64,000 bases of DNA from Sphingobacterium humi (GCF_009768885.1 NZ_WSQA01000001.1:186001-250000); one strand, 5' to 3'. Shown: positions 45,446-54,112, counted from the stretch's first letter. The notes: a model not told the origin generated them from the sequence alone. Program-made: numbers and translations.

Positions 45446-45567
45446 ACAAATGCATTACCTTTATTTCACCACCTATAGACAAGCGAAAAAACGAATCTAC
45501 CAATCACAAAAACAACGGGGAAGCCGAAAACCGTATAGAGTAGGTATAACCAATAATTAATGTGCTC

Positions 45568-46065
45568 ATGTCAGATAAAGATTTAACCTTGATCCGCAGA
45601 GACATTCAATCGCTCATTCGCGGAAAAACATCTCCGCCTGCCGATCAAATTAGCTTTTTAAAGAAGATTATGCTCAACCAAAAGGAGTATGATGCCTTCG
45701 TAAAAGACCCAGCGGCTTTTACTGAAAAGCAAAACCCACCGATTGTGCTCGACCCTAAAGTGGTTCAGCAAGTGCAACGAACTGTGATGTTCGATGCAGC
45801 AATTAAAGCCGACGTTTCCAAATATGGAAAAGACGCTATTGCGCATCTGCAAGACATCCGCAGCCAGTTAAGACTACGTGGCCCCGGCACCGTAGCCTGG
45901 CCAGCGGCGGTGGCGGCTATTGCTGCCGTAGTTGCCGCTGCAGCATCTGTAGTGCAAGCCGTAACAGCGGTAACCAAAGACAGGGTCATCAATGACCCGC
46001 GATTCTCCAATTCGAGATTACGAATGGATGTCGTGAACCGCATGAAAAACATTCGGCCATTTTAA
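45568..46065 (+). CDS. Candidate RiPP precursor with Ala/Val-rich segment
   Basis: 165 residues from the ATG at 45568 (an upstream GTG at 45562 adds two). Residues about 29-60 have an acidic/amphipathic leader-like stretch with YDAFVKDPAAFTEK, similar in pattern to the LLxDPxAxLxxxG part of nitrile-hydratase-type RiPP leaders. A hydrophobic Ala/Val run (TVAWPAAVAAIAAVVAAAAS, 108-127, extending to 136) follows, then a charged tail ending NIRPF. There is no signal peptide, so the Ala/Val segment is either a membrane helix or a modifiable core. It is followed by a strong hairpin and a radical SAM gene. The precursor role is inference from context and this pattern. Confidence 0.55.
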   Translation: MSDKDLTLIRRDIQSLIRGKTSPPADQISFLKKIMLNQKEYDAFVKDPAAFTEKQNPPIVLDPKVVQQVQRTVMFDAAIKADVSKYGKDAIAHLQDIRSQLRLRGPGTVAWPAAVAAIAAVVAAAASVVQAVTAVTKDRVINDPRFSNSRLRMDVVNRMKNIRPF

Positions 46066-46071
46066 ACTAAT

Positions 46072-46101
46072 AGAGGACATTGCCCAAGTTCAATGTCCTC
46101 T
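46072..46101 (+). terminator. Strong hairpin between precursor-like and radical SAM genes
   Basis: Perfect 11-bp arms AGAGGACATTG (46072-46082) and CAATGTCCTCT (46091-46101) with an 8-base loop, starting 7 bases after the stop of the precursor-like gene. No T run follows, so it is likely a partial terminator or a processing and stability site. Confidence 0.65.
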
Positions 46102-46116
46102 TAAATGATCTACATT

Positions 46117-47139
46117 ATGGAAAGTTCAACCTTATTTGCTTTAATGCATATGCCCATCACCTATTCGGCCTTGGTGGTAGAAAATACCTCACGCTGCAAT
46201 GCCAAATGTGGCATGTGCTACCAAAGTGCAGGTCCCAAAGGTTCTGATCAGCTTGGTGACCACGCCATCGACAGCGCCTTGCTGATGGAGGTATTGACCG
46301 ATGCAATGCATATTCCATCCCTCACCAAGCGCTTTCACCTCTCCGGAGGCGAAACATTCCTGAAATTAGAAGACGCCATCCTGCTGTTCGACCATGCCCG
46401 GAAGGTAGGCTTTGAAGATATCACCGCCGTTTCCAATGGCTATTGGGCGCGCAATTTCATTAAAGGAATTGGCACGGCCGAACGATTGCGCGATGCCGGA
46501 TTAACCAGTATGGAAATCAGCTGGGACTACTGGCATTTGGAACACATTCCGCCGGAAGCGGTAAATAATTGCATAGAAGCGTGCCACCATGCCGGCATTG
46601 AAACCAACTTACGCCTCTTGGCCACCAAAACGCACTCGCATGCCGAAGCATTGGCTATGCTCGACAAGAAAAGCGTCGCCAAAGTCGATCGCATTTCCTG
46701 TTGCCCTGTTTTTCCGACTGGCAGAGCCAGCATCACCTTGCCAAAAGAAGATATTTATAAAGAAGACAATGTATATGGCAGCTGCCACACCACGCTGAAC
46801 CTCACCATCAATGCCAAAGGCAAGGTATTCCCTTGCTGCGCAGGCATGGATCAAACTAACAATGTGCTGTTCGGCGATATCGCCGAACAAAAGATATCGC
46901 ATATCGCCGAAAAAATGAATGCCTCCCCTATGCTGCGTACCTTGGTGTTCTATGGCGCAAGTGCCTTCATTCCTATTTTGCAGGAAGCCGGTATTCAGCT
47001 TAATGAAAAAGAACATGCCAATGTATGTACCCTGTGTTGGCACCTGTTTTCCAACAAAACATACAGCCATATTATCAACGATTATTTCGACCATGCGCTT
47101 GAACGCGCCCTCGATAGTTTAATGGAGATAAATTCCTAA
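46117..47139 (+). CDS. Radical SAM/SPASM-type enzyme, likely peptide-modifying
   Basis: 340 residues from the ATG at 46117, which lies after the hairpin (46105 is an alternative). The radical SAM cluster motif CNAKCGMC is at residues 27-34 (C27, C31, C34), followed by a GGE-type motif (HLSGGETFL) and SNGYWARN and EISWDYW strands. C-terminal cysteines in GSCHTTLNLTI, FPCCAG and VCTLCWHLF fit a SPASM-type auxiliary cluster. Such enzymes modify ribosomal peptides (thioether links, epimerisation, and others). The partner gene follows after 4 bases. Which reaction it performs cannot be told. Confidence 0.82.
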   Translation: MESSTLFALMHMPITYSALVVENTSRCNAKCGMCYQSAGPKGSDQLGDHAIDSALLMEVLTDAMHIPSLTKRFHLSGGETFLKLEDAILLFDHARKVGFEDITAVSNGYWARNFIKGIGTAERLRDAGLTSMEISWDYWHLEHIPPEAVNNCIEACHHAGIETNLRLLATKTHSHAEALAMLDKKSVAKVDRISCCPVFPTGRASITLPKEDIYKEDNVYGSCHTTLNLTINAKGKVFPCCAGMDQTNNVLFGDIAEQKISHIAEKMNASPMLRTLVFYGASAFIPILQEAGIQLNEKEHANVCTLCWHLFSNKTYSHIINDYFDHALERALDSLMEINS

Positions 47140-47143
47140 TGCC

Positions 47144-48019
47144 ATGATGAACGCCACAGATACCCTGAAATACTTTAAAAGTATCAATTTCTATCCCCTG
47201 ATCGATACGGAGAATCAAGATTATTTTCCCCGAACTGCCGATATGTTGCAATGGCTAACGCAACTGCACAGCTTTTACCAAGAAGCCTTAGGCATCAATG
47301 AAGGTAGAAACATGCATAGCCTATACAACCGGGAAATATCCTTGCAAGGCGATGAGGTGATGGCTTTCCCCGACAAGCTTATTCAGGTCGCCCGGCTGGC
47401 CAAATCTTTAGGCTATGGCTATTCCTTAACCCTGCCTATCGACCGTTTTATGGCCATACAATCGGATCTACAGCCCTTACTCGATGAATGCCTGCTCAGC
47501 TCCATTGGCATTGTCATGGATGGAACGGCCGAACAGGTTCAAGAAAAAGCCAAGGAATACACCGCCTTCCTGGAAGAAATGGCCAGTAAAGGCCTTAGCA
47601 TTGGCTTAATAGGCTATATGGAACATATCGATTCGCTGAACCTATTGGAGAAAGAATGCTTTAATGCCAATAGCTTTACCATATACCCCATGAGCCAAGA
47701 ACCCTTAGGAAGCTTCACCCGCAATCCTGTAACCTCCTGCAGTCGCCATTTCCGCATATTGGTCGATGAAAAAGGACTGATCTATCCTTGTATTGGCCTG
47801 TATGGCCTAGAGGAATTTGCACTAGGCTCCATATACACGAAAATGGAAGACAGCTACTTCGGACACCAACAATATCCTCTGGATCTTCCAGCACTTATCG
47901 CAAAAGGACCAACTATTCCAGAATGGCTACTGGCAGATCAATCCCAGCGGCTAACCGGCATGCCACCCATGTGCGAACTGCATAGGTTGATGCTGGAAGC
48001 TAGTGTTTGTGAGGTTTAG
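47144..48019 (+). CDS. SPASM-like protein without the radical SAM cysteine motif
   Basis: 291 residues (ATG at 47144 or 47147). It follows the radical SAM gene by 4 bases and has the same general layout, a TIM-barrel-like pattern and a SPASM-like end (TSCSRHFRILVDEKGLIYPC, Cys about 199 and 216, then a further Cys near 277). The N-terminal CxxxCxxC is absent: the first 60 residues contain no cysteine at all. It is therefore unlikely to make a SAM radical itself and may be a partner, a recognition subunit or a decayed copy of the first enzyme. Relationship to the first enzyme is by eye only. Confidence 0.6.
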   Translation: MMNATDTLKYFKSINFYPLIDTENQDYFPRTADMLQWLTQLHSFYQEALGINEGRNMHSLYNREISLQGDEVMAFPDKLIQVARLAKSLGYGYSLTLPIDRFMAIQSDLQPLLDECLLSSIGIVMDGTAEQVQEKAKEYTAFLEEMASKGLSIGLIGYMEHIDSLNLLEKECFNANSFTIYPMSQEPLGSFTRNPVTSCSRHFRILVDEKGLIYPCIGLYGLEEFALGSIYTKMEDSYFGHQQYPLDLPALIAKGPTIPEWLLADQSQRLTGMPPMCELHRLMLEASVCEV

Positions 48020-48030
48020 CATTGTTAACG

Positions 48031-48142
48031 TGCTGTCATCGTGTTTTCATCATTTTTGTCATTATATTGTCATGACCTTGTCATGGTGAGCGGAGTCGAA
48101 CCACGAACGACTGGTACGTCAGTGCAATCAAACATGCTTAAC
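48031..48142 (+). repeat. Composite repeat element, copy B
   Basis: Five TGTCAT-type units start at 48034, 48045, 48057, 48068 and 48079 (spacing 11, 12, 11, 11; the second unit reads TTTCAT). They lead into the core GTGAGCGGAGTCGAA, a 7-base insertion relative to the other copies, then GACTGGTACGTCAGTGCAA, ending with GCTTAAC at 48142. It is an inverted partner of the copy at 48306. Confidence 0.75.
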
Positions 48143-48305
48143 ACATTTATTAACAACATGTTATATAATCATTTTATTAATAGCAGGAAAAACATTATCA
48201 AAATTTATTGAAAAGTGATGATATGAAAAAGCTTTGCTTACAAACTACGGCTGGCATTGCTTATAAAATAATGACAAACGTCCGCAAAACACTATTAATA
48301 AATGC
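48143..48305. other. AT-rich spacer between two inverted repeat copies
   Basis: 163 bases with low GC. A 45-codon frame starts at 48223 and runs into the right-hand repeat; it has no feature of a real gene. Nothing else is seen. Confidence 0.5.
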
Positions 48306-48480
48306 GTTAAGCAGGTGTGATTGCACTGACGTACCAGTCGTTCGACTCCGCTCACGATGACAGCTCCATGACAGGGCGATGACAACACGATGACAGCACT
48401 ATTTGCAACCTGCTATAGTGCTCCCCCCTTGCTCTCCCCTTTCTCACCCCTTTCTCACCCGTATCAATCCCCTTTGCAGA
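48306..48480 (-). repeat. Composite repeat element, copy C (inverted)
   Basis: Begins GTTAAGC, the complement of the end of copy B, followed by the core as complement (TTGCACTGACGTACCAGTCG at 48321-48340, on to 48355). ATGACA units start at 48357, 48368, 48379 and 48390 (spacing 11 each). After a short stem CACTAT/ATAGTG come 11-bp CTTTCTCACCC units (about 48441-48460) and CCCCTTTGCAGAGGG. The order is the same as in copy A at 15463-15607, read on the other strand. Confidence 0.75.
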
Positions 48481-48655
48481 GGGCTGAACTACGGCAATGA
48501 AAAGCTGCAACAAAGCCTTAACAAAAATCTTCATCGATTTCATTTTGAAATTATTACCACTTGTCTTCCCTATTTTGCTGAATAAAATGTAAATTGTGGT
48601 TATAAATCAACTAAACCGTTTTAATACACCGCTAGGTATAACCAAAATTGCATTT

Positions 48656-50806
48656 ATGTTAAAAGAAATCAGTATTAGCTTTATCCTTATTCTTTCTTTA
48701 ATGGGCGTTCGTGCGCAGACGCATATCTTTGTGGCCAGCGATGGGAATGACCAGCAGGCGGGTACCATGGAGAGGCCGTTACGCAGCTTACATGCCGCTG
48801 TAGAGAAGCTTAAATCCATAAAAAAAACACATGCCAACGAACAGGTTATCATCTCGCTTCGTGGTGGTGAATATGCCATCGATCAATCTATACGTCTAGA
48901 CCAAAGTCTATCGGGCACGGCGAATAAACCTACCATTATTGCGGCCTATGCGCAGGAGAAGGTGACCCTAACAGGTGGTGTTAAAATTGACCCTTCGCAC
49001 TTAGCAGATGTTAAAGAAGCGAAATGGCGGAGCAGAATCCATCCGGCAGCCAAAGGAAAAGTAAAGACGGTTCGTTTGGAAGATGGCCAGGGTAAATTGG
49101 ATGAGGGTCTATTTCCCCATGGCTTTGGCTACGATCCGCATAGCATCATCCCAGCAAGTAGCATGCTGTTTATCGACAACCAGGCCTACGAACTGGGGCG
49201 ATGGCCGAATGCCGGCGAACCCATCCTCAAGATTGGCGATATCCTCGATCCGGGCACCATCTCTCGGGTAGAGAAAGTGCCGAATCCCAAGGGGGCCAAA
49301 TTCAAGTACCTCAATACCTTTAAAAAATGGAACCAAACAGATGATTTATGGATCTATGGCTATTTTGCTTACGGTTATGCGGATGACAACATAAAACTCG
49401 AAAAGATAGACCATCAGGCTAAAACCATCCAAACGCATCATCATCATATATATGGTTTTCACTCCAGTGCCGATACATCCAATTGGGGATTGAAACATTC
49501 CCATAAAATCAGGGGCTTCTATGTCTATAATGTATTGGAGGAAGTGGATCAGCCGGGCGAATATTTTTACGACCGTCAGGAAAACCGACTTTTCGTATAC
49601 CCGACTGCCGATCTTAACAGCGATAGCGATATCCGCATGACGAAGTTTGGGGATCCGTTTATTTTTATGGAAGGCGTTCAACACCTGCAACTTGAAAATA
49701 TAGGCTTTACCTACTCCCGCGGATTGGGGATATACATGGGCTATGTCAGCCATATCCGGGTGAAGGGTTGTCGCTTCGAGAACCTAGGAGGCCGCGCCAT
49801 CTCGATGGGTGATACCTATGCCGATGCCGGCAAAAAAGAATTAGCCAACCAAAATGAGAACAATTTTGTATCCATTGAAAATTGTTATATCAATAATATG
49901 GGTTCCGGGGGCATCTATATGAATGGCGGGAACAACAAAACCCTAACCCCCGGCAATAATCAGGTGCTGAATTGTGAAATCTCGAATTTCAACTTATTTA
50001 ATAAAACCTATGCCCCAGGCGTACATGTTACAGGGGTTGGGCAATCGGTTCGCCATTGTTACATCCACAATGCCCCACATATGGGTATCTATTTTCAAGG
50101 TAACAACCTGCTTTTTGAATACAATAAAATAGCAAATGTATGCCAGAATGCGTCAGATATGGGCGCAATTTACACGGGTAGAAATCAGGCCGAGCAGGGC
50201 AATACCATCCGCTATAATTATTTTGAAAACATCTATAAAGATGAGGATAACCGGGTTTGCGCGGTTTATCTGGATGATGGAACCGTGGGCCATCAAGTAT
50301 ATGGTAATATTTTTTATCGCTGCGGAAACCCAACAGATAAGGGATCTTTTGGCGCCGTGCATGTGAATGGTGGCTATAATAACTACTTTAGCAACAATAT
50401 CTTTGTCAATTGTAAGCAGGCTTTGGGCAATAGTCCTTGGACGGAAGAAAAGTGGAATACCGACTTAATGGGTGCCGACTTACAGCATAAATTGAAAACA
50501 AGGGTTGACATTACTTCCAATGCCTATCAAGATGCCTATCCGGATCTGCATGAAATTCTGGATACCAGCCGCACGATGATGCGCTATAATTATTCGGATA
50601 ATAATATTGCGTTTCTATGTCAGAATTTTGCCTCCGGCAATTATGTCAATTCCAATATGATCTTCTTGAAAGACAGTGAAAAAAGCGATCCCTTTATTAG
50701 CTATAAGGACAAGAACTTTAACCTGAAAGACAGCATTCGTATTCAGGAAGTCTTACCGAAATTCAAAACTATACCTTTTGACCGCATCGGTTTACTAAAA
50801 CCTTAA
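48656..50806 (+). CDS. Secreted right-handed parallel beta-helix protein
   Basis: 716 residues from the ATG at 48656, where a signal peptide begins (KEISISFILILSLMGVRA); upstream starts give no leader. The opening HIFVASDGNDQQAGTMERP is the usual start of Bacteroidota beta-helix carbohydrate-active proteins, followed by many short beta-helix rungs (FENLGGRAISMG, GSGGIYMNGGNNK, NCEISNFNLF, HNAPHMGIYFQGN, AIYTGRNQ). No known catalytic motif can be assigned. It is probably a polysaccharide-binding or lyase-like enzyme acting outside the inner membrane. It converges with the hydroxyacyl-CoA dehydrogenase gene, 3 bases apart. Confidence 0.8.
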   Translation: MLKEISISFILILSLMGVRAQTHIFVASDGNDQQAGTMERPLRSLHAAVEKLKSIKKTHANEQVIISLRGGEYAIDQSIRLDQSLSGTANKPTIIAAYAQEKVTLTGGVKIDPSHLADVKEAKWRSRIHPAAKGKVKTVRLEDGQGKLDEGLFPHGFGYDPHSIIPASSMLFIDNQAYELGRWPNAGEPILKIGDILDPGTISRVEKVPNPKGAKFKYLNTFKKWNQTDDLWIYGYFAYGYADDNIKLEKIDHQAKTIQTHHHHIYGFHSSADTSNWGLKHSHKIRGFYVYNVLEEVDQPGEYFYDRQENRLFVYPTADLNSDSDIRMTKFGDPFIFMEGVQHLQLENIGFTYSRGLGIYMGYVSHIRVKGCRFENLGGRAISMGDTYADAGKKELANQNENNFVSIENCYINNMGSGGIYMNGGNNKTLTPGNNQVLNCEISNFNLFNKTYAPGVHVTGVGQSVRHCYIHNAPHMGIYFQGNNLLFEYNKIANVCQNASDMGAIYTGRNQAEQGNTIRYNYFENIYKDEDNRVCAVYLDDGTVGHQVYGNIFYRCGNPTDKGSFGAVHVNGGYNNYFSNNIFVNCKQALGNSPWTEEKWNTDLMGADLQHKLKTRVDITSNAYQDAYPDLHEILDTSRTMMRYNYSDNNIAFLCQNFASGNYVNSNMIFLKDSEKSDPFISYKDKNFNLKDSIRIQEVLPKFKTIPFDRIGLLKP

Positions 50807-50809
50807 CAA

Positions 50810-51670
50810 TTATAATTTTAAACGGGCCAGGCTTGCTAACCTGGCCCTATACGTTGCCAAGCTTTCTTCCGGAAATGGATATTGGTAAAATCCAGAACCC
50901 GATTTCAACCCCAATTCGCCGCGTGCCACCTTAGCCGCCAACAGGCTAGCCCCATTTTGGTCCACCGCCAGCTTAGGCGCCAACTGATTAAAAACATTCT
51001 TCCAAATATCTAAACCTCCAAAATCGGAGATTTCAAAAGGACCAGCACAGGCCCAGCGAATGCCTAAACCATATTTCATCGCGACATCGATATCTGCTGC
51101 TTCGGCCACTTCCGACTGCAACAAAGCTAAGGCTTCCCGCAATATGGCAACCTGCAACCTATTCGCGATAAAACCCGGCACATCTTTCTTTAAACGAACC
51201 GGCACCTTACCACAGTGTTCCAAAAGCTGCAGCACCTCCTTTAAAGCAGAATAAGGGATATGTGTAGGCGCGTAGATTTCAACCAGAGGAATGACATCCG
51301 CAGGGTTAAAAAAATGCATAAAAAACAAGCGTTGTTCAATAGCTGGATGTACTGAAAGCGCTTGATAGCCCAGGGATGAGGTATTGGAAGCTAATAATGC
51401 ATGGGCTTGCACATGCGGCAATAACTCTTCATATAAAGCCAGTTTTACAGCGACATCTTCAAATACGCTTTCAATAATCAGATCCGCTTCGCGTACAGCT
51501 GCTATCAAGTTATTTTCAACCTGCAAATGCAGACAATCTTGCTGTTCTTCTTTTATTCGAGCAAGCGTACTTGCTTGGTTATCATATAACACAGTAGGGA
51601 TTTGATGTTGGGCAAACAAGAGGGCAATCTGCTTGCCCATGGTGCCGGCACCTAGCACGGTAATTTTCAT
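50810..51670 (-). CDS. 3-hydroxyacyl-CoA dehydrogenase family protein
   Basis: 286 residues from the ATG at 51670. Rossmann loop VLGAGTMGKQIA (4-15), SNTSSLGYQAL and HFFNPADVIPLVEI in the NAD domain, and the C-terminal dimer domain with VPGFIANRLQVAILREAL and KYGLGIRWACAGPFEISDFGG. These fit 3-hydroxybutyryl/3-hydroxyacyl-CoA dehydrogenases that use NAD(P). A possible partner of the acyl-CoA dehydrogenase at 42712, though not in one operon. Confidence 0.85.
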   Translation of the reverse strand: MKITVLGAGTMGKQIALLFAQHQIPTVLYDNQASTLARIKEEQQDCLHLQVENNLIAAVREADLIIESVFEDVAVKLALYEELLPHVQAHALLASNTSSLGYQALSVHPAIEQRLFFMHFFNPADVIPLVEIYAPTHIPYSALKEVLQLLEHCGKVPVRLKKDVPGFIANRLQVAILREALALLQSEVAEAADIDVAMKYGLGIRWACAGPFEISDFGGLDIWKNVFNQLAPKLAVDQNGASLLAAKVARGELGLKSGSGFYQYPFPEESLATYRARLASLARLKL

Positions 51671-51949
51671 TGGAATCAGGTTTATGCATGGATTATTTAG
51701 CAACTTGAAAATAAGGATTTTTTGTAGAAATGCTTCAATATTTATTAAAAATCGCCAAGTACTTATTAGCTAGTATAGATTATATACTACAAAATCAATT
51801 ATATAACGATAAAAATGATTGTTGTCACTTTTATCTTCTTTCCTTTGCTGCCGTTTACTTGTAATAACATCTACTTGCAAGTGGCTTTTTGGCAGGTAAT
51901 TCCACACGATTACTACCAAAAATAATGAAAAACACACGTAACTATTAAA

Positions 51950-52135
51950 ATGAAAAAACAGTACAAATCACCTAAAATTGAACTCGTCATTATTGAGTTG
52001 GAGGAGGGAATTGCAACCGGTTCTGCAACAGCTACCTTTACAGATAAAAATGGCGGAACATCGCCCCAAGTGGACAATTGGACAGCCGAGGACATGAATT
52101 CAAATCCATTCCCTAGGCATATTGAAAACTGGTAA
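51950..52135 (+). CDS. Short peptide with PxIExxxxELExGIAxGSA motif (module 2)
   Basis: 61 residues: MKKQYKSPKIELVIIELEEG then IATGSATATF, followed by a polar tail (TDKNGG, DNWTAEDMNS) and a final Trp. It shares with the peptide at 30059-30304 the motif and the position before a fimbrillin-like lipoprotein (27 bases here). No signal peptide or membrane helix is seen. Role unknown. Confidence 0.65.
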   Translation: MKKQYKSPKIELVIIELEEGIATGSATATFTDKNGGTSPQVDNWTAEDMNSNPFPRHIENW

Positions 52136-52162
52136 TTCCTTCTTAACTCCATGCACAATTCT

Positions 52163-54088
52163 ATGAAAATTAAACATATCAATATACTATACTGGCTGTG
52201 TATTGCCCTAATCGGGTCGCAAGCATCCAGCTGTCAAAAAGACAAGAACGAACAAGTTGGCGAATCGGCAGGTGCAGTTACCTTTTCTGTAGCGGCCGAC
52301 TTACATTATGATGATAATTTAGAAGATAAAAAAAGTCAGTTTAGCCGACAAACCATCTCCCAAACAAGCATGAAGGATAAGGGCGGCGACTTTTACGTTA
52401 TCAATGAAGAAGTTAGCCTAAAAGGCGACAGCGAATTGAGAGGAAGTACACGCCAAAGCAACAGCAAAAAGCTGGACAATAGCCTGGCCCTGGCACCAGA
52501 ATATCCAGCAGATTATAACCCTGCTGCTACTTTAGGCCCAAGTATAAGCCTACCGAACGGCGTGAAATATAGAATCTTAGTATATAATGCGGCCGGAAAA
52601 TTTGTGGAACAAGTAGACGGTACAGCTGGCAGTGCCAATCCACCAAAGGCTGTTAATCTTTGGCAAAATGCAGATTATACGTATTATGCTTATTCTTATT
52701 ATAATAAGCAAGCACTTCCGGCCATTCCAACGAATCAATTGGCCAATCCAAAATTTAACGTGGAAAATGAAGACTTTATTTATGCCACGGGTTCTTTTAA
52801 AACAGGAGTTCAGAAACCGGGCATCCACAATACGCAAGTAAAGATTCAATTTAAGCATGCCATGGCCATGGTGCAAGTGCAAGTTAACATCGGGGGTTTT
52901 TCGGGCAAGGCTGATTTAGCCAATTATGTCAATGGGAATAAAGCGGATAAACCCTATATTCAGGCTGCGCCAAAGATGTTGGAACGTGGCGTATTTAACT
53001 TAAAACAATTGGGCTTCGAGAAACAAACTACTATTGATTCGGTGGTGAATGCGAATGTACGTTCCACCTATGCCTTTGTACCCGGTTTTAATGCCACCAC
53101 CTACCAGGGCTTTTTCTATACCGTACCGGGAGGCGACACCGAATATAAAACTGATTTTAAAATCAATGCATCCATATGGGTGATACAGGATAATCCTTCA
53201 GCGCCTTTAAAATTCAATAAAACCTACACCGGTAAAGTACGTAAAGGACGTGGACGCTTTACGCGCTTTGATATCTTTGGTTTTGACTCTGGGATCCCCT
53301 TCCCTAAAACATCAACAAGTACAAAAACAAATTGGTCGCGTGGCGATTTATTCTATGATGAAAGCCAGGGCTTTACCTCTTTAGATGGGTATACCCGCTT
53401 TCAACACCGGAATTATGTGACCAACTCGAACCATTATGGCAGTAGCTTATTGATTTATGGCTATACCCCTCCTGTGGCTTCCTACAACCAATTTGAAGCA
53501 AAATACGGGCATACTTACTATAAGTTAGGCTATAGCTATCCATTGGGCGTAACGAATGCTGCCCCGGAAACCAAAGGCAATCCTTGTGATGGTCTTCGTC
53601 CAAATGGAGGTGATCTTAATAATAAATGGGCATTACCAACCTTTGCACAAGCTAAAGTATTAGCCGATTATATTAATAAGTACAGTGGCCAAGGACAAAT
53701 AGATAAAAGCTCGAATGTCAATAATAAATCGGCTATTGTCATTGTCAACAATGAATTAAACCCTGCTGTTCAACGCGATGGACGTGTGGCTTTTGAATTG
53801 AAAGGTTATGGAAAATATAATTCTACTACAGAAAAGCACGAATTAACAGATGCCCCTACTTTTGATTCACAAGGTAACCTTTCAACGGGTAAAGCGTATT
53901 ATTGGTTGGCAGAAGATGGAAATACCTATGGGTATTTAGAAATTTCTTTTGATAAGAGTGTTACTAACGGCAAGCCTTATTCGGCTAAAGTTTATAAATC
54001 TGGCAGCAATGCTGTAAGCGAAGGCTATTCAGAAGCTAAATTACAAAAAATTGATGCCTTATCTATTCGCTGCGTGCGTAAAAACTAA
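52163..54088 (+). CDS. Fimbrillin-like lipoprotein (module 2)
   Basis: 641 residues from the ATG at 52163 (52151 is an alternative). Lipoprotein leader INILYWLCIALIGSQASSC (lipobox ASSC). N-terminal fimbrillin-type segments: VKYRILVYNAAGKFVEQ, YYAYSYYNKQALP and KIQFKHAMAMVQVQVNIGG. The C-terminal part (KTNWSRGDLFYDE, NPCDGLRPNGGDLNNKWALP, ending LSIRCVRKN) is similar to the end of the protein at 28275-30059, so they are paralogues. Probably surface-exposed; possibly a fimbrial or adhesion component. A strong terminator follows. Confidence 0.78.
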   Translation: MKIKHINILYWLCIALIGSQASSCQKDKNEQVGESAGAVTFSVAADLHYDDNLEDKKSQFSRQTISQTSMKDKGGDFYVINEEVSLKGDSELRGSTRQSNSKKLDNSLALAPEYPADYNPAATLGPSISLPNGVKYRILVYNAAGKFVEQVDGTAGSANPPKAVNLWQNADYTYYAYSYYNKQALPAIPTNQLANPKFNVENEDFIYATGSFKTGVQKPGIHNTQVKIQFKHAMAMVQVQVNIGGFSGKADLANYVNGNKADKPYIQAAPKMLERGVFNLKQLGFEKQTTIDSVVNANVRSTYAFVPGFNATTYQGFFYTVPGGDTEYKTDFKINASIWVIQDNPSAPLKFNKTYTGKVRKGRGRFTRFDIFGFDSGIPFPKTSTSTKTNWSRGDLFYDESQGFTSLDGYTRFQHRNYVTNSNHYGSSLLIYGYTPPVASYNQFEAKYGHTYYKLGYSYPLGVTNAAPETKGNPCDGLRPNGGDLNNKWALPTFAQAKVLADYINKYSGQGQIDKSSNVNNKSAIVIVNNELNPAVQRDGRVAFELKGYGKYNSTTEKHELTDAPTFDSQGNLSTGKAYYWLAEDGNTYGYLEISFDKSVTNGKPYSAKVYKSGSNAVSEGYSEAKLQKIDALSIRCVRKN

Positions 54089-54112
54089 ATACAAATAAAT
54101 TAGACTACAAAG

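Noticed and set aside
45294..45560. An 88-codon plus-strand frame upstream of the precursor-like gene
   Set aside because: It starts at TTG, has no recognisable pattern and covers the AraC control region with its inverted repeat.
45568..46065. The 165-residue protein as an ordinary phage or toxin membrane protein (holin-like)
   Set aside because: Only one hydrophobic segment, no lysis genes nearby, and it sits in front of radical SAM genes; not fully excluded.
46609..47094. Long minus-strand frame opposite the radical SAM gene
   Set aside because: It is the mirror of a gene with all catalytic motifs; no motif is found on the opposite strand.
48223..48360. A 45-codon frame between the two inverted repeat copies
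   Set aside because: It ends inside the repeat element and shows no protein-like pattern, so it is probably chance.
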